Counted from the first letter of the stretch, positions 9,461 to 21,560 are shown. The stretch: 64,000 bases of DNA from Cedecea neteri (GCF_000758325.1 NZ_CP009459.1:2108001-2172000); one strand, 5' to 3'. A program made the numbers and translations. Notes: a model not told the origin generated them from the letters alone.

Positions 9461-10372
9461 TTAACGCTGCGCTTCCCCACCCAGGGCTTCCACCAGATTG
9501 GTAATCAGCGCCGACAGCTCGCCGGTCATCAGAATAAAATCGGCGTCGAAACGTCCGCCAAAATCTTCCCGGTCGATATCGTCGTTCTGTTCGCGCAGGA
9601 TATCGGCAAATTTCAGGCGCTTGACCGAGCCGTCGTCCGCCAGCACGAACTGAATACGCTCCTGCCAGTCCAGCGCCAGCTTGGTGACCACTTTGCCGGT
9701 TTCAATGTGCGCGGCGATTTCATCGCATACCAGCTCTTGCTGCTTGCAGCGGATCACGCCGCCGCCTTCAAGGATCGCCTTGAGTTCTGCTTCGTCCATC
9801 AACGCAAAACCTGCCGGAACATCCCCTGAACGCACCCACTCGGTCAGCGTCAGTTCGATAGGGTTTTCCAGCGCCAGCGGTACCACCGGCAGAGAACCCA
9901 GGCTTTTACGCAGCAGGGCCAGCGTATCTTCCGCTTTTTTGGCGCTGGCGCAGTCAACCATGATCAGGCCGTTGACGGTGTCTATCCACATCATTGTCTG
10001 GCTAAAACGGCTGAAAGCGCGCGGCAGCAGGGAGTGCAGTACTTCGTCTTTCAGGGAATCTTTTTCGGTCTTTTTCAGCTTGCGGGCCTGTTCCGCTTCC
10101 AGCTTATTGATTTTGGCTTCAAGAGCCTGTTTGATGACCGGAGCGGGCAGAATTTTTTCTTCTTTACGGGCGCAAATCACAATCTGGCCGTTGGCAACAT
10201 GGGTTAATGCATCGCTGTGCGAGCCCATCGGCGACACCCAGCCGGTTTTGGCCATGTCCTGGCTGCCGCAAGGGGTGAAGGTGAAGGCGGCTAACTGTTT
10301 TTCCATTGCATCCGCCGTCAGCGTGATGTCACGGCTTAAACGGTAAACCATTAAATTTTTAAACCACAGCAT
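9461..10372 (-). CDS. rdgC: Recombination-associated protein RdgC
   Basis: Nucleoid-associated protein that forms a ring-shaped dimer on double-stranded DNA and restrains RecA filament formation. 303 residues, equal to E. coli. Recognised from [30 protein letters not shown]-type residues near 65 (here [14 protein letters not shown]), the basic lysine-rich stretch around 90-105 and [16 protein letters not shown] near the end. Divergent from mak with a 125-base gap, as in E. coli. Confidence 0.96.
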   Translation of the reverse strand: MLWFKNLMVYRLSRDITLTADAMEKQLAAFTFTPCGSQDMAKTGWVSPMGSHSDALTHVANGQIVICARKEEKILPAPVIKQALEAKINKLEAEQARKLKKTEKDSLKDEVLHSLLPRAFSRFSQTMMWIDTVNGLIMVDCASAKKAEDTLALLRKSLGSLPVVPLALENPIELTLTEWVRSGDVPAGFALMDEAELKAILEGGGVIRCKQQELVCDEIAAHIETGKVVTKLALDWQERIQFVLADDGSVKRLKFADILREQNDDIDREDFGGRFDADFILMTGELSALITNLVEALGGEAQR

Positions 10373-10497
10373 GATTCTGTCCCAGGTTGTCAGTTAAACG
10401 CAGCGGGCATGATAACGAATTGACGGCCTCGTTTCATTGTCTTTGCTTGGCCTGCATTTTAGGTAGTTGATAATTATCACCAAATGAGGAAGTTCTT

Positions 10498-11409
10498 GTG
10501 CGCATAGGTATCGATCTCGGTGGGACTAAAACAGAAGTGATCGCGCTGGCAGACGACGGGAAACAGCTTTACCGCCACCGTTTGCCCACGCCAAAAAACG
10601 ACTACCAGGCCACCATCAAAAACATTGTTGAGCTGGTAAGGCTGGCGGAAGAAGCCACGGGCGAGACCGGTACGGTAGGGCTTGGGATCCCAGGCTCGAT
10701 CTCCCCTTATACCCGGGTGGTGAAAAATGCGAACTCAATCTGGCTGAACGGGCAGCCGTTTGACAAAGATCTTAGCGTGGCGCTCAAGCGCGAGGTCAGG
10801 CTGGCGAATGATGCTAACTGCCTGGCGGTGTCGGAAGCTATCGACGGCGCTGCCGCAGGGGCACCGATCGTCTTCGCGGTGATCATCGGCACCGGCTGCG
10901 GCGCGGGCGTGGCGATCAATGGCCGGAGCCTGATCGGCGGTAACGGCACCGCAGGCGAGTGGGGGCATAACCCGCTGCCGTGGATGGATGAAGACGAACT
11001 GCGTTTCCGGGAAGAAGTGCCGTGCTACTGCGGCAAGCAGGGCTGTATTGAGACCTTTATTTCCGGCACCGGTTTTGGCACGGACTACCAGCGCCTGAGC
11101 GGAAAAACGCTGAAAGGGCATGAGATTATCAGCCTGGCAGAGCAGCAGGATCCGCTGGCAGAGCTGGCTATCAGCCGCTATGAGACGCGTCTGGCGAAGT
11201 CGCTGGCGCATATCGTCAACATTCTGGATCCGGATGTGATCGTGCTGGGCGGTGGGATGAGCAACGTGGAGCGTTTATACCGGACGGTGCCGCAGCTGAT
11301 TAAGCCGTGGGTGTTTGGCGGCGAGTGTGAAACGCCCGTTCGCAAAGCGGTACACGGGGATTCCAGCGGCGTTCGCGGTGCGGCGTGGCTGTGGCCGATA
11401 GAGAAGTAA
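10498..11409 (+). CDS. mak: Fructokinase (manno(fructo)kinase, ROK family)
   Basis: ATP-dependent cytoplasmic kinase of fructose and, more weakly, mannose. 303 residues with a GTG start, as is usual for this gene. ROK features: ATP-binding [15 protein letters not shown] at the N-terminus, [13 protein letters not shown] with the catalytic Asp, GTGCGAGV, and [10 protein letters not shown] followed by the zinc-binding cluster [30 protein letters not shown] marks the C-terminal lobe. In E. coli araJ follows; here REP palindromes lie between mak and sbcC. Confidence 0.95.
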   Translation: MRIGIDLGGTKTEVIALADDGKQLYRHRLPTPKNDYQATIKNIVELVRLAEEATGETGTVGLGIPGSISPYTRVVKNANSIWLNGQPFDKDLSVALKREVRLANDANCLAVSEAIDGAAAGAPIVFAVIIGTGCGAGVAINGRSLIGGNGTAGEWGHNPLPWMDEDELRFREEVPCYCGKQGCIETFISGTGFGTDYQRLSGKTLKGHEIISLAEQQDPLAELAISRYETRLAKSLAHIVNILDPDVIVLGGGMSNVERLYRTVPQLIKPWVFGGECETPVRKAVHGDSSGVRGAAWLWPIEK

Positions 11410-11413
11410 ATCA

Positions 11414-11573
11414 CCCCTCACCCCGACCCTCTCCCCATGGGGGAGAGGGAGAAAACAACAGGTCAGAACGGCAGGCAATCTATTCCCTCTCCCCAAAGGG
11501 GCGAGGGCGAAACAGGTGACGGAGAGCACTGTCTATCCCCTCTCCCTTTTAGGGAGAGGGTTAGGGTGAGGGT
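11414..11573. repeat. REP-like cluster, three palindromes (mak-sbcC)
   Basis: Three stem elements of the CCCTCTCCC / GGGAGAGGG type: the first opens CCCCTCACCCCGACCCTCTC, the last ends TTTTAGGGAGAGGGTTAGGG. They lie between the convergent mak and sbcC ends, where araJ is found in E. coli. Confidence 0.85.
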
Positions 11574-11637
11574 AAAAAACCAGAAGCGGATCTGTGGCTT
11601 AAGCCAGCACCGGACATAAAGCGAGCCGGGACAAAAA

Positions 11638-14600
11638 TCACTCCACCGCGAAAACCTTATCCAGCCGGCTGACACCTAACCCGTTAATCTTCTTCACCTT
11701 AATCTGCACCGGGATCCGCTCCTTCATCGCTTCAACGTGACTGATCACGCCGATGGTTTTACCGCTGGCGTTCAGCGTATCCAGCGCGTCGAGTGCGGTA
11801 TCCAGCGTCTGCGCGTCCAGGGTGCCAAAACCTTCATCCAGGAACAGGGAATCAATCCGGGTTTTATGGCTGACCAGGTCGGATAACGCCAGTGCCAGTG
11901 CCAGGCTCACCAGGAAGCTTTCGCCGCCGGAAAGCGTGCGGGTGTCACGTACCGCATCGGCCTGCCAGGTATCGACAACCTGTAATTCAAGTGCTTCGCT
12001 GTCTTTACGTTGCAGCAGGTAGCGCCCGTGCAGGCGATTGAGCTGATTGTTTGCCAGCCAGACGAGGTTATCCAGCGTCAGACCTTGCGCAAATTTGCGG
12101 AATTTATCCCCTTCTTTGGAGCCGATAAGCGCGTTGAGGTAGCCCCAGTCTTCCACCTGCGCTTCACAGGCTTTTATCTCCAGCATTAGCGTCTGCTGGC
12201 GAACCCGGTTTTCCTGGTCGTGCCGCAGCTGCTGGGTAATTTGACCCTGTTGTGAAGCATTCTCACGCAGCTGGAGGGCAAGCGCTGAGATCTGTGCGTC
12301 CAGTGCACCAGGGGCTGTTTCTTCATGCAGATTTTCTGGCCGTGCCGATAAGTGTTGTGTCAGCGCACTTTCAGCCTGTTCCAGCAGAGTGACCTGCTGC
12401 TGATGCTGCCGCTCCAGAAGCTGTTTACGCTGTTCCAGCTCAAGACGCTCGGTCTCTTCCAGCAGGGCGCTGCGGAAATCGTCCTCATCGCTAAACTGGC
12501 TGGCCGAAAGCGCATGACTGAACTGCGTCTGCGCCGCCGTACTTTCTTCTTCGCTTTGCTTCAGCTGCTGTTGCAGTGACTGGCGCTGCCCTTCAAGCAG
12601 GTTGCAATCGTTATGCAGCGCCTGCCAGTTTTGCAGCGCAGCCTGGTGCTCGTGTTCATCCAGCGGCAGTGGGCTGGAGCCATCGTCCACAAGGGTTGAG
12701 AGCAACATGTCGAGAGCGGAGAGCTGCTGGCGAAGCTGCGGCAGTTTGTCCTGCTGCTGCTGCCATTGCTGAGACTCCTTGTGGCGAGTCTCAAGCCAGG
12801 TTTGCTCTTCGCCCGGCTCCGGACGTTGGAGACCGACTTGTTCCAGCCCCGCCTGTAGCGAAGCGCGCTGCGCCAAAAAGTCCGCATTCAGCTTTTCATG
12901 TTGCTGACTGTCGCGCTGATATTGTGCCTCCAACGCTTGCCGCTCGCCGAGCTGGCGCAGTTGTTGCTCGCGCTGTTCCTGCTCGTCAAGCCAGGCGCTG
13001 AGATCGTCCTGAGGCGTTAGCGCGATAGCGAGTTCCGCGCACTGTTGCTGCCAGCGGGCCGAGAGCGACTTTTCTTCTGCCTCAATGGTGCTGCCGGCCT
13101 GGGCCAGTTTTTCGCGCTGCTGGCGCTGGGTATCAAGCTGACCTTTAAGGGCAAAGCCAAGCTCTGCAAGTTTAGCCACTTCTTGCTTAAGGGCGGCCAG
13201 GCGTTGTTGGTTCTCCCCAGGCTCGAGAGCTTTATACGCCTCTACAGCCGGGTGTTGGGTTGAGCCGCAAAGCGGACACGGCGAATCAGGCTGCAGGCGA
13301 GCGCGCTCGGCCTCAAGGCTTTGGATGCGTTTTTCCTGCTCAACGACTTTTTCCAGATCCGCTTCGTGCTGGCGTTTGTCTTTGTACTGCTGGCGCTTTT
13401 GCCCCAGCTCAACCTCACGCTCGGCAATCTGTTTCTCCAGCTCGATAAGCTCGCGCTGTTGCTCGGTTTTGCGTTTCTCCAGCGTGGCAAACTGCGGCTG
13501 CAGAGTAGCCAACAGCTGGCGAGCAGGCCGGGTTGCCAGCATTCGCTGTAAATGAGTGCTCACTTCATCAGGAGAAAGGCCAAGCTTTGGCTCCGGCAGC
13601 GCCTGTAGCTTTAGCCGACTGGCCTCGAGGGCCTGCTTTAGTTCAGTCAGCTGTTTTTCGTCGCGCTGCTGCTGCATGAATGCCATGCGCCAGCCCGTCA
13701 GTTCGGCAGACCAAAGTCGATAGCGGTCATTCGCCGCGAGCCAGTCTTCCACCTGCTGAGCTTCACTCTTCAGCCGCTGAGCCTGCTCGGCGGCCAGCAT
13801 TCGGGTTTTCTGCCGGCGGACGGAAAGCTGCTGTAAGCGGGTAATCACTTTCTCCGCCGCCTCGCTGTTTTGCTTCAGCGACTGCTGTTTTTCCTGCAGC
13901 CGCTGCCAGTGAGGGCGAAGTTTTTCGGCGGGTAGGGCTCGGGTGAGTTTCGCCAGCATGGGCTCTGCGTCTTTGAGCGCCTGACTGGCACCCTCGAGCG
14001 CCTGTTGCTTTTGGGCTTTGTCGGCGGAAAGCCGGGTTTGCTGGGCCAGCCATTGCTGGTGTAGCTGCTGCTGTTGGTGCTCTGCGGACAGCTTTTTCTC
14101 TTCCAGAGTAAGCGCCTGCAAACTCTCGGCAAGCTGCTGTTGCTGCTCTGCGGTTAATAGCGCGACGCCGGAGGCCTGAGCCAGCAGGTTTTCAAGGCGG
14201 CTTTTGATTTGCTTATGATTTTCAAACACCGCGGCGGAAACGGTGCCGTAAATTTCCGTGCCGGTCAGCTCTTCAAGCAGCGAGGCGCGGTCGTTGGCAT
14301 CGGCGTTTAAAAAGGCGGCGAACTGCCCCTGGGAGAGCATCATCGAGCGGGTGAAGCGGTCGTAGTCCAGCCCGGTGAGCGAGGCGATAATCTCCAGCTT
14401 GTCTTTGATTTTATCAGCGAGAATTTTGCCATCGTCGATTTGAGCCAGCTCCACGCGAGGTGCCTGAAGATTGCCGTTGGCCGCGTTGCGGGCGCGGTTC
14501 TGGCTCCAGAACGCGCGGTAACCCGTGCCTTTTACCTCAAACTCGACTTCAGCCAGGCATTCCGCCGTGTCACGGGTCATCAGGTCATTTTGCGACTGCG

Positions 14601-14793
14601 ACACGGTGTTGAGGCGCGGTGTCTTGTGGTACAGCGCCAGGCAAATAGCATCCAGCAGGGTGGTTTTGCCCGCGCCCGTGGGGCCGGTGATGGCAAACAG
14701 TCCGTTACTGGCGAAAGGCTCCTGGGTGAAATCAATTTTCCACTCGCCTTTCAGGGAGTTGATGTTTTTTAACCGCAGGCTGAGGATCTTCAT
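11638..14793 (-). CDS. sbcC: Exonuclease SbcCD, subunit SbcC
   Basis: SMC-like ATPase that, with SbcD, cuts DNA hairpins and resects blocked ends (bacterial Rad50). 1051 residues against about 1048 in E. coli. Walker [17 protein letters not shown] is at about residues 35-50. Two long coiled-coil arms, very rich in Gln, Glu and Lys, flank the zinc hook CPLCGS near residue 515. The C-terminal lobe has the signature [19 protein letters not shown], Walker [13 protein letters not shown] and the D-loop. The start codon overlaps the sbcD stop by four bases, so the two are translationally coupled. Confidence 0.97.
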   Translation of the reverse strand: MKILSLRLKNINSLKGEWKIDFTQEPFASNGLFAITGPTGAGKTTLLDAICLALYHKTPRLNTVSQSQNDLMTRDTAECLAEVEFEVKGTGYRAFWSQNRARNAANGNLQAPRVELAQIDDGKILADKIKDKLEIIASLTGLDYDRFTRSMMLSQGQFAAFLNADANDRASLLEELTGTEIYGTVSAAVFENHKQIKSRLENLLAQASGVALLTAEQQQQLAESLQALTLEEKKLSAEHQQQQLHQQWLAQQTRLSADKAQKQQALEGASQALKDAEPMLAKLTRALPAEKLRPHWQRLQEKQQSLKQNSEAAEKVITRLQQLSVRRQKTRMLAAEQAQRLKSEAQQVEDWLAANDRYRLWSAELTGWRMAFMQQQRDEKQLTELKQALEASRLKLQALPEPKLGLSPDEVSTHLQRMLATRPARQLLATLQPQFATLEKRKTEQQRELIELEKQIAEREVELGQKRQQYKDKRQHEADLEKVVEQEKRIQSLEAERARLQPDSPCPLCGSTQHPAVEAYKALEPGENQQRLAALKQEVAKLAELGFALKGQLDTQRQQREKLAQAGSTIEAEEKSLSARWQQQCAELAIALTPQDDLSAWLDEQEQREQQLRQLGERQALEAQYQRDSQQHEKLNADFLAQRASLQAGLEQVGLQRPEPGEEQTWLETRHKESQQWQQQQDKLPQLRQQLSALDMLLSTLVDDGSSPLPLDEHEHQAALQNWQALHNDCNLLEGQRQSLQQQLKQSEEESTAAQTQFSHALSASQFSDEDDFRSALLEETERLELEQRKQLLERQHQQQVTLLEQAESALTQHLSARPENLHEETAPGALDAQISALALQLRENASQQGQITQQLRHDQENRVRQQTLMLEIKACEAQVEDWGYLNALIGSKEGDKFRKFAQGLTLDNLVWLANNQLNRLHGRYLLQRKDSEALELQVVDTWQADAVRDTRTLSGGESFLVSLALALALSDLVSHKTRIDSLFLDEGFGTLDAQTLDTALDALDTLNASGKTIGVISHVEAMKERIPVQIKVKKINGLGVSRLDKVFAVE

Positions 14794-16007
14794 GCCTGTT
14801 CCTCCTGCTGGTGCAAATCTGAAAGGGTTTGGGCAAACAGCGTTCTTAGCCTGGCGGCGCGTTCCTCGCTGGTTTCTTCCTGGCTTAGCCGCCGCTCAAA
14901 GACCTCTTCAACGCTTAACTCGCTCAGCGTTTCTTTATGCTGGCTGGCAATCACCCGTTCGCGCTGTTCCCGGCTGCGGCGCAGCAGAACGACTTCGACC
15001 GGCAAATCGTCGGTGAGCGCCTGCACCTGGCGCTGCATGTCGTGCAGATATTCGTCGGTGGCGATCTCAATATCCAGCCAAACTTTGGGTTCAGTCGGCG
15101 CATTTCGCCACTGCTCAAGCTGCTGTTCGATTTCACGCAGAGACCCTTTCACTATGGCCAGCGGCTGGCTGATGGGGACTTCCAGAGGCTCGACGCTGGC
15201 CAGCGCCCCGTCGTTGAATGTCACCAGAAAAACGGTTTTCGCTTTGCCGGTTTCGTCGAAGCTCAGCGGAATCGGTGAGCCGCTGTAGCGAATATGTTCC
15301 GTGCCGCCAATTTTTTGCGCGCGATGAATGTGCCCAAGCGCAATGTAGTCGGCGGGCGGGAAGTGCTGCGCCGGGAAGGCATCCAGCGTGCCAATATAGA
15401 TATCGCGCACCGCATCGGATTTCGTCACGCCCACAGTGGTCAGGTGCCCGGTGGCGATAATCGGCAGCGGCCTGTCGTCTCTAAGGGCAGCGGCGGCATC
15501 AAAGCATTGCTGATAATGTTCGCTGATGGCCTCCATTAAAGAGCGCTGTTTTTCATGACCGGACAGCCCGGCCTGGCTGCTTTGAATATCGCGAGGACGC
15601 AGGAAAGGTATCGGGCAGAGAATCGCCCCCGGCGTGCCGTCTTTTTGATTGAGCAGCAGCGCCTGCTCGTCTTTGTTATGGCGGGCGCTGGCAATCACTC
15701 GGGTATTCAGGCAGGCCAGCAGCTCACGGGATTCATTCAGGGTGGCTACGGAATCGTGATTCCCCGCCAGCACCACGAGCTGGCAGCCGGTGCGCTGCAG
15801 CTGCACGACAAAACGGTTATACATTTCACGGGCGTAGCTCGGCGGCGAGCCGGTATCAAAGATATCTCCCGCCACGAGGATCGCATCCACCTGATGTTCG
15901 ACCGCGGCGTTTAACAACCAGTCGAGAAAGGCCTGATGTTCAGAAGCCCGGCTTTTGGTATAGAAGTTTTGGCCGAGGTGCCAGTCTGATGTGTGGAGAA
16001 TGCGCAT
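14790..16007 (-). CDS. sbcD: Exonuclease SbcCD, nuclease subunit SbcD
   Basis: Mn2+-dependent metallophosphoesterase nuclease, the Mre11 counterpart. 405 residues from the ATG chosen here, which gives the family N-terminus [16 protein letters not shown]; a reading four codons longer is possible. Phosphoesterase motifs in order: [48 protein letters not shown] and [10 protein letters not shown]. First gene of the sbcDC operon and divergent from phoB. Confidence 0.97.
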   Translation of the reverse strand: MRILHTSDWHLGQNFYTKSRASEHQAFLDWLLNAAVEHQVDAILVAGDIFDTGSPPSYAREMYNRFVVQLQRTGCQLVVLAGNHDSVATLNESRELLACLNTRVIASARHNKDEQALLLNQKDGTPGAILCPIPFLRPRDIQSSQAGLSGHEKQRSLMEAISEHYQQCFDAAAALRDDRPLPIIATGHLTTVGVTKSDAVRDIYIGTLDAFPAQHFPPADYIALGHIHRAQKIGGTEHIRYSGSPIPLSFDETGKAKTVFLVTFNDGALASVEPLEVPISQPLAIVKGSLREIEQQLEQWRNAPTEPKVWLDIEIATDEYLHDMQRQVQALTDDLPVEVVLLRRSREQRERVIASQHKETLSELSVEEVFERRLSQEETSEERAARLRTLFAQTLSDLHQQEEQA

Positions 16008-16129
16008 AACCTGTCCCATGGCAAAGAGGCGAATTACCGATTATAAGCTATTGAGCTGGCAGCGTAACCGTCAGTAAAAATCCGTGGCTGTCATAATTCA
16101 AAAAGGTGAAATATCTGGCCGTCATCTTT

Positions 16130-16158
16130 TTCATAAATCTGTCATAAATCTGACGCAT
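16130..16158 (+). promoter_or_regulatory. Pho box upstream of phoB
   Basis: Direct repeats of the PhoB type: TTCATAAATCTGTCATAAA followed by ATCTGACGCAT, each seven-base core (cTGTCAT, CTGACGC) separated by four A/T-rich bases. It lies about 50 bases before the phoB ATG and is nearly the same as the E. coli autoregulatory site. Confidence 0.8.
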
Positions 16159-16206
16159 ACTGGCGCACAATTAATAAGAGATGGTCTCTTTTCAACAGGG
16201 TAAATC

Positions 16207-16896
16207 ATGGCGAGACGCATTTTAGTCGTAGAAGATGAAGCTCCGATTCGTGAAATGGTGAGCTTTGTGCTCGAGCAAAATGGCTTCCAGTCGGTAGAGG
16301 CGGAAGATTATGACAGCGCGGTTAACCTGCTGATTGAACCTTTCCCCGACCTGATCCTGCTGGACTGGATGCTGCCAGGCGGTTCCGGGATCCAGTTTAT
16401 CAAGCACCTGAAGCGTGAAGCGCTGACCCGGGAAATTCCGGTGATGATGCTGACCGCGCGTGGCGAAGAAGAAGATCGCGTGCGTGGCCTTGAAGTCGGT
16501 GCCGATGATTACATCACTAAGCCATTCTCTCCTAAAGAGCTGGTGGCGCGTATTAAAGCCGTGATGCGTCGTATTTCCCCGATGGCGGTGGAAGAGGTGA
16601 TTGAGATGCAGGGGCTGAGCCTTGACCCGTCCTCACACCGCGTGATGACCGGCGAAGATCCGCTCGACATGGGGCCAACTGAATTTAAGCTGTTACACTT
16701 CTTTATGACCCACCCGGAGCGCGTTTACAGCCGTGAACAGCTGCTTAATAACGTGTGGGGAACTAACGTTTACGTTGAAGACCGTACCGTAGACGTGCAT
16801 ATTCGTCGCCTGCGTAAAGCGTTGGAAACAAGTGGTCATGACAAAATGGTGCAAACAGTTCGCGGCACGGGTTATCGTTTTTCAACCCGTTTTTAA
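16207..16896 (+). CDS. phoB: Phosphate regulon response regulator PhoB
   Basis: DNA-binding response regulator, 229 residues, OmpR/PhoB class. The receiver domain (about 1-120) has acidic residues Glu9-Asp10, phosphoacceptor Asp53 in [21 protein letters not shown], and Lys in [17 protein letters not shown]. The winged-helix domain (about 130-229) ends [15 protein letters not shown]. When phosphorylated by PhoR it activates phoA and other Pho genes. Its own Pho box lies upstream; phoR follows after 22 bases. Confidence 0.98.
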   Translation: MARRILVVEDEAPIREMVSFVLEQNGFQSVEAEDYDSAVNLLIEPFPDLILLDWMLPGGSGIQFIKHLKREALTREIPVMMLTARGEEEDRVRGLEVGADDYITKPFSPKELVARIKAVMRRISPMAVEEVIEMQGLSLDPSSHRVMTGEDPLDMGPTEFKLLHFFMTHPERVYSREQLLNNVWGTNVYVEDRTVDVHIRRLRKALETSGHDKMVQTVRGTGYRFSTRF

Positions 16897-16918
16897 TATG
16901 CTGACAGGAGCGTGACGC

Positions 16919-18226
16919 GTGCTGGAACGGCTGTCATGGAAAAGGCTGGTACTGGAGCTGGTGCTCTGTTGTATGCCAGCGGCAATTCTCGGATTGATTT
17001 TTGGCCACCTGCCGTGGTTTTTACTGGCGGCGGTGACCGCCCTGCTAAGCTGGCATTTCTGGAATTTACTTCGTCTTTCCTGGTGGCTGTGGGTTGACCG
17101 CAGCATGACCCCGCCGCCCGGGCGGGGAAGCTGGGAACCTCTGCTGTACGGGCTGCACCAGATGCAGTTACGTAATAAAAAGCGCCGCAAAGAGTTAGGC
17201 AACCTGATCAAACGCTTCCGAAGCGGAGCTGAATCTCTACCCGATGCGGTGGTGTTGACCACCGAAGAAGGCACCATTTTTTGGTGTAACGGCCTGGCAC
17301 AGCAGCTGCTTGGCCTGCGCTGGCCGGACGATAACGGCCAAAATATCCTCAACTTGCTGCGTTACCCCGAATTTTCGCAATACGTGGCGAAGCAGCAGTT
17401 TGGTCGCCCGCTGACGCTGGTGCTAAACAATGGCCGTCATCTTGAGTTCCGCGTGATGCCCTACGCCGACGGGCAGTGGCTGATGGTGGCGCGAGACGTC
17501 ACGCAGATGCATCAGCTTGAAGGTGCTCGCCGTAACTTCTTTGCCAACGTTAGCCATGAGCTGCGCACGCCGCTGACCGTGTTACAGGGTTATCTGGAGA
17601 TGATGCAGGATCAGGCTCTGGAAGGGCCGCTGCGGGACAAAGCGCTGCATACCATGCGCGAGCAAACCTCTCGCATGGAAGGGCTGGTGAGGCAATTGTT
17701 AACGCTGTCGCGCATTGAAGCTGCGCCCACGCTGTCGATGAATGAAAAAATCGACGTGCCGCTGATGCTGCGCGTGGTTGAGCGGGAGGCGCAGACGTTG
17801 AGCCAGCAGAAGCAAACGCTCACTTTTAACGTTGAGCCAGGGCTGCAGGTTTACGGCAACGAAGAACAGCTGCGCAGCGCGATCTCAAACCTGGTATATA
17901 ACGCGGTGAATCACACGCCAGCCGGGACGCACATCACCGTCACCTGGCACAGACTGCCTCACGGCGTAGCGTTCAGCGTGAAGGATACCGGGCCGGGGAT
18001 CTCCGCCGAGCACATTCCGCGCCTGACGGAGCGTTTCTACCGCGTAGACAAAGCGCGATCCCGGCAGACAGGGGGCAGCGGCCTTGGGCTGGCTATCGTG
18101 AAGCACGCCCTTAGCCATCATGATGCACGGCTGGATATCGAAAGCGTACCGGGGCAGGGATCGACGTTTTCGTTCATTCTGCCCGAGCGCTTAATTGCCC
18201 CTGAGTCAGCGGTGGCGGCACATTAA
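16919..18226 (+). CDS. phoR: Phosphate regulon sensor histidine kinase PhoR
   Basis: Inner-membrane sensor kinase, 435 residues with a GTG start. Two N-terminal helices at about residues 10-60, a positively charged linker ([13 protein letters not shown]), a PAS domain (about 95-200), then the H box [18 protein letters not shown] with the phosphorylated His. N box [11 protein letters not shown], and G boxes DTGPGIS and [14 protein letters not shown] follow. It has no periplasmic domain; in E. coli it reads phosphate status through PstSCAB and PhoU. Operon with phoB. Confidence 0.97.
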   Translation: MLERLSWKRLVLELVLCCMPAAILGLIFGHLPWFLLAAVTALLSWHFWNLLRLSWWLWVDRSMTPPPGRGSWEPLLYGLHQMQLRNKKRRKELGNLIKRFRSGAESLPDAVVLTTEEGTIFWCNGLAQQLLGLRWPDDNGQNILNLLRYPEFSQYVAKQQFGRPLTLVLNNGRHLEFRVMPYADGQWLMVARDVTQMHQLEGARRNFFANVSHELRTPLTVLQGYLEMMQDQALEGPLRDKALHTMREQTSRMEGLVRQLLTLSRIEAAPTLSMNEKIDVPLMLRVVEREAQTLSQQKQTLTFNVEPGLQVYGNEEQLRSAISNLVYNAVNHTPAGTHITVTWHRLPHGVAFSVKDTGPGISAEHIPRLTERFYRVDKARSRQTGGSGLGLAIVKHALSHHDARLDIESVPGQGSTFSFILPERLIAPESAVAAH

Positions 18227-18256
18227 TTCACCGCAACCGTCAAGTTCGCTTTCCAC

Positions 18257-18279
18257 AGGCCAGTTTTCTGGCCTTTTTG
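18257..18279 (+). terminator. Rho-independent terminator after phoR
   Basis: AGGCCAG, a TTTT loop and CTGGCCT followed by five T, about 30 bases after the phoR stop. Confidence 0.85.
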
Positions 18280-18651
18280 TTTGTATTTTCACCACTCGTT
18301 AAGTGATGAATATCGAATTGATGCTTTTTTGTCCGAATGATAAGCCATAACAAAAGCGTATAATCAACTTTATTCACTGCTTATGCGTATTTTTAAAGGA
18401 TATATTTCTGGTTTCCCGATCCCTTCTTGTCTTCAAACGCTATAAGCGTTTTAATTGCCCCCCTGTTATTACCAGACCGACTGAAATTGCGTGGTAATTC
18501 GACTAACTATTCTTCGCCACCGATCCGGAGAAGCATATTCCGCTGTCGTTACCGGTAATAACCGCGTTTTTACCGAACGTTATTTGGACTGAACGTCGGT
18601 TTAAAAATTTGAGCATTTTCAACACCACACATCCACAGGCTGCTTTATTTT
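18280..18651 (+). promoter_or_regulatory. brnQ upstream region and long leader
   Basis: A perfect TATAAT (18359-18364) is the best -10 candidate, but without a recognisable -35. It would give a leader of about 280 bases. The leader holds a 20-codon frame at 18383-18445 (opening MRIFKGYISGF) whose stop lies inside a 7-bp hairpin, AAACGCT/AGCGTTT (18435-18451), followed by TTAATT. A larger stem at 18572-18600 (ACCGAACGTT / AACGTCGGT) lies nearer brnQ. Attenuation is possible but not shown. Confidence 0.4.
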
Positions 18652-19971
18652 ATGACCTATCATTTGAAATCTCGTGACATCATCGCGCTGGGCTTTATGA
18701 CCTTTGCGCTGTTTGTGGGCGCGGGCAACATTATTTTCCCTCCTATGGTTGGCTTACAGGCTGGCGAGCACGTCTGGACGGCGGCGCTTGGCTTCCTGGT
18801 GACGGCGGTAGGTTTACCCGTTCTGACTATCGTGGCGATTGCCCGCGTGGGCGGTGGTATTGATAGCCTCAGCTCGCCGATTGGCCGCCGCGCCGGTATT
18901 TTGCTGGCGACGGTCTGCTACCTGGCTGTAGGGCCGCTGTTTGCCACGCCGCGTACCACCACCGTTTCCTTTGAAGTGGGGATTGCCCCGCTGACCGGCA
19001 TGGGTGATATGCCGCTGTTTATCTACAGCGTGGTCTACTTCGCGCTGGTGATCGGGATTTCTCTTTATCCTGGTAAGCTGCTGGATACCGTGGGCCACGT
19101 GCTGGCACCGGTGAAAATCATCGCGCTGCTTATTCTGGCGGCCGGGGCGGTGTTGTGGCCAGCCGGTGGCTTGAGCACGGCGACTGAAGCCTACCAGAAC
19201 GCGGCGTTTTCTAACGGCTTCGTGAACGGCTACCTGACGATGGACACGCTGGCGTCGCTGGTGTTCGGGATTGTTATTGTGAATGCCGCGCGCTCTCGCG
19301 GTGTAACCGAATCTCGCCTGCTGACCCGCTACACGATTTGGGCTGGTCTGATTGCCGGTATCGGCCTGACGGTTATCTACCTGGCACTGTTCCACCTCGG
19401 TTCCGACAGCGCGAACCTGGTCGATCAGAAAGCCAACGGCGCGGCTATTCTGCACGCCTATGTGGCACATACCTTTGGCGGGGCCGGTAGCTTCTTCCTC
19501 GCGGCGCTGATTTTCCTGGCTTGCCTGGTTACAGCCGTTGGCCTGACCTGCGCCTGTGCGGAGTTCTTTAGCCAGTATCTGCCGCTCTCTTACCGCTCGC
19601 TGGTATTTATCCTCGGTCTGTTCTCGATGGTGGTGTCCAACCTGGGCCTGAGCCACCTGATTCAGATTTCGATCCCGGTGCTGACGGCAATTTATCCACC
19701 TTGTATCGCGCTGGTGGTGCTGAGCTTTACTCGTCCGTGGTGGAACAACTCCACCCGCGTTATCGCCCCGGCGATGCTGATAAGCCTGCTGTTTGGTATC
19801 ATTGACGGCATTAAGGCATCGGCCATCAGCGACATGCTGCCTGGCTGGGCGGCGAAACTGCCGCTGGCGGATCAGGGACTTGCGTGGTTGCTGCCGACCG
19901 TTGCGATGGTGGTGATCACCGCCATCTGGGACAAAGCAGCAGGGCGCCAGGTCACCTCCGCCGCCCACTAA
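18652..19971 (+). CDS. brnQ: Branched-chain amino acid:cation symporter BrnQ
   Basis: Inner-membrane importer of leucine, isoleucine and valine (LIVCS family), 439 residues, same length as E. coli, about 12 helices. Family blocks: [20 protein letters not shown] at the start, [36 protein letters not shown], and [16 protein letters not shown]. No clear Shine-Dalgarno is seen just before the ATG (context TTTATTTT), which is unusual among its neighbours. proY follows after a terminator. Confidence 0.97.
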   Translation: MTYHLKSRDIIALGFMTFALFVGAGNIIFPPMVGLQAGEHVWTAALGFLVTAVGLPVLTIVAIARVGGGIDSLSSPIGRRAGILLATVCYLAVGPLFATPRTTTVSFEVGIAPLTGMGDMPLFIYSVVYFALVIGISLYPGKLLDTVGHVLAPVKIIALLILAAGAVLWPAGGLSTATEAYQNAAFSNGFVNGYLTMDTLASLVFGIVIVNAARSRGVTESRLLTRYTIWAGLIAGIGLTVIYLALFHLGSDSANLVDQKANGAAILHAYVAHTFGGAGSFFLAALIFLACLVTAVGLTCACAEFFSQYLPLSYRSLVFILGLFSMVVSNLGLSHLIQISIPVLTAIYPPCIALVVLSFTRPWWNNSTRVIAPAMLISLLFGIIDGIKASAISDMLPGWAAKLPLADQGLAWLLPTVAMVVITAIWDKAAGRQVTSAAH

Positions 19972-19988
19972 GTTTTTGATTGCTAAGC

Positions 19989-20020
19989 AACCACGGAGTC
20001 GTCCTCCGTGGTTTTTTTAT
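19989..20020 (+). terminator. Rho-independent terminator between brnQ and proY
   Basis: ACCACGGAG, loop TCGTC, CTCCGTGGT and seven T. proY starts 24 bases later, so proY depends on read-through or a promoter inside brnQ. Confidence 0.85.
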
Positions 20021-20043
20021 TGTAAAGCGTGGTACTTGGATTC

Positions 20044-21414
20044 ATGGAAAACACCAACAAGCTCAAGCGCGGTTTGAGCACCCGGCACATTCGATTTATG
20101 GCGCTGGGGTCGGCGATTGGCACAGGGTTATTTTACGGTTCGGCGGACGCCATCAAAATGGCGGGGCCGAGCGTTTTGCTGGCGTATATCATCGGCGGCG
20201 TCGCGGCCTATATCATCATGCGCGCTCTGGGCGAAATGTCGGTGCACAACCCCGCTGCCAGCTCGTTTTCCCGCTATGCTCAGGACAACCTTGGGCCGTT
20301 GGCGGGCTACATTACCGGCTGGACCTACTGCTTTGAGATTTTGATTGTTGCTATCGCCGACGTGACCGCGTTTGGGATCTATATGGGCATTTGGTTCCCG
20401 GCGGTCCCGCACTGGGTCTGGGTGCTTAGCGTGGTGCTGATTATCAGCGCTATCAACCTGATGAGTGTGAAGGTGTTCGGCGAGCTGGAGTTCTGGTTCT
20501 CGTTCTTCAAGGTTGCCACCATCATCATCATGATTATTGCCGGGATCGGCATTATCGTGTGGGGGATTGGCAACGGCGGCCAGGCAACCGGCATCCATAA
20601 CCTGTGGAGCAACGGCGGCTTCTTCAGTAACGGCTGGCTGGGGATGATCATGTCCCTGCAGATGGTGATGTTTGCTTACGGCGGGATTGAGATTATCGGC
20701 ATCACCGCAGGTGAAGCGAAAGATCCGCAAAAATCCATTCCACGCGCCATCAACTCCGTGCCGCTGCGTATTCTGGTGTTCTACGTGGGGACGCTGTTCG
20801 TCATCATGTCCATTTATCCGTGGAACCAGGTGGGCACTGAAGGCAGCCCGTTTGTGATGACCTTCCAGCATATGGGCATCACTGCCGCGGCCGGTATTCT
20901 GAACTTTGTGGTTATCACGGCTTCGCTCTCGGCGATTAACAGCGATGTGTTTGGCGTGGGCCGAATGCTGCACGGCATGGCCGAGCAGGGGAGCGCGCCT
21001 AAATTCTTCGCTAAAACCTCCCGCAACGGTATTCCGTGGGTCACTGTTGTAGTGATGGCCTGTGCGTTGCTGCTGGCGGTGTACCTGAACTACATCATGC
21101 CGGAGAACGTCTTCCTGGTGATTGCGTCGCTGGCAACCTTCGCTACCGTTTGGGTGTGGATTATGATCCTGCTGTCGCAGATTGCCTTCCGCCGCCGCCT
21201 GTCGCCGGAAGAGGCGAAAGCGCTGAAGTTCCCGATCCCCGGCGGCGTGGCGACGACCGTGGTGGGTCTGGTGTTCCTGGTGTTTATCATTGGGTTAATT
21301 GGCTACCATCCGGAAACCCGTATTTCGCTGTACGTGGGCTGCGGCTGGATTGTGCTGCTGCTTATTGGCTGGGTTGTTAAGCGCCGGGCGAACGCGCAGT
21401 CATTGCCAGTTTAG
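20044..21414 (+). CDS. proY: Proline-specific permease ProY (APC family)
   Basis: Inner-membrane amino acid permease, 456 residues, 12 helices. Called proline-specific in Salmonella, where it is cryptic; the physiological substrate is less certain. The N-terminus [20 protein letters not shown] and the APC signature [20 protein letters not shown] are intact, as are [19 protein letters not shown] and [21 protein letters not shown] at 20044 is chosen for the family start; a GTG five codons upstream is less likely. Confidence 0.93.
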   Translation: MENTNKLKRGLSTRHIRFMALGSAIGTGLFYGSADAIKMAGPSVLLAYIIGGVAAYIIMRALGEMSVHNPAASSFSRYAQDNLGPLAGYITGWTYCFEILIVAIADVTAFGIYMGIWFPAVPHWVWVLSVVLIISAINLMSVKVFGELEFWFSFFKVATIIIMIIAGIGIIVWGIGNGGQATGIHNLWSNGGFFSNGWLGMIMSLQMVMFAYGGIEIIGITAGEAKDPQKSIPRAINSVPLRILVFYVGTLFVIMSIYPWNQVGTEGSPFVMTFQHMGITAAAGILNFVVITASLSAINSDVFGVGRMLHGMAEQGSAPKFFAKTSRNGIPWVTVVVMACALLLAVYLNYIMPENVFLVIASLATFATVWVWIMILLSQIAFRRRLSPEEAKALKFPIPGGVATTVVGLVFLVFIIGLIGYHPETRISLYVGCGWIVLLLIGWVVKRRANAQSLPV

Positions 21415-21446
21415 TGGCTGATTCGGTTCGAGCGTCGCTTCTGGTT

Positions 21447-21560
21447 TACCCTCACCCTAACCCTCTCCCTGCAAAGGAGAGGGGATAAGAGGGTTAAATA
21501 AAGTTCTCCTCATTCGGTTTTCCCCCTCGCCCCTCAGGGGAGAGGGCCGGGGTGAGGGGA
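21447..21560. repeat. REP-like palindrome pair (proY-malZ)
   Basis: Left element TACCCTCACCCTAACCCTCT with an imperfect stem, and right element ending GGGGAGAGGGCCGGGGTGAG, about 40 bases apart. Here the repeat lies between two genes read in the same direction. Confidence 0.85.

Noticed and set aside
18814-19968. 384-codon open frame antisense to brnQ
   Set aside because: Very rich in Gln, His, Arg and Asn without any known domain; the sense frame is unmistakably BrnQ.
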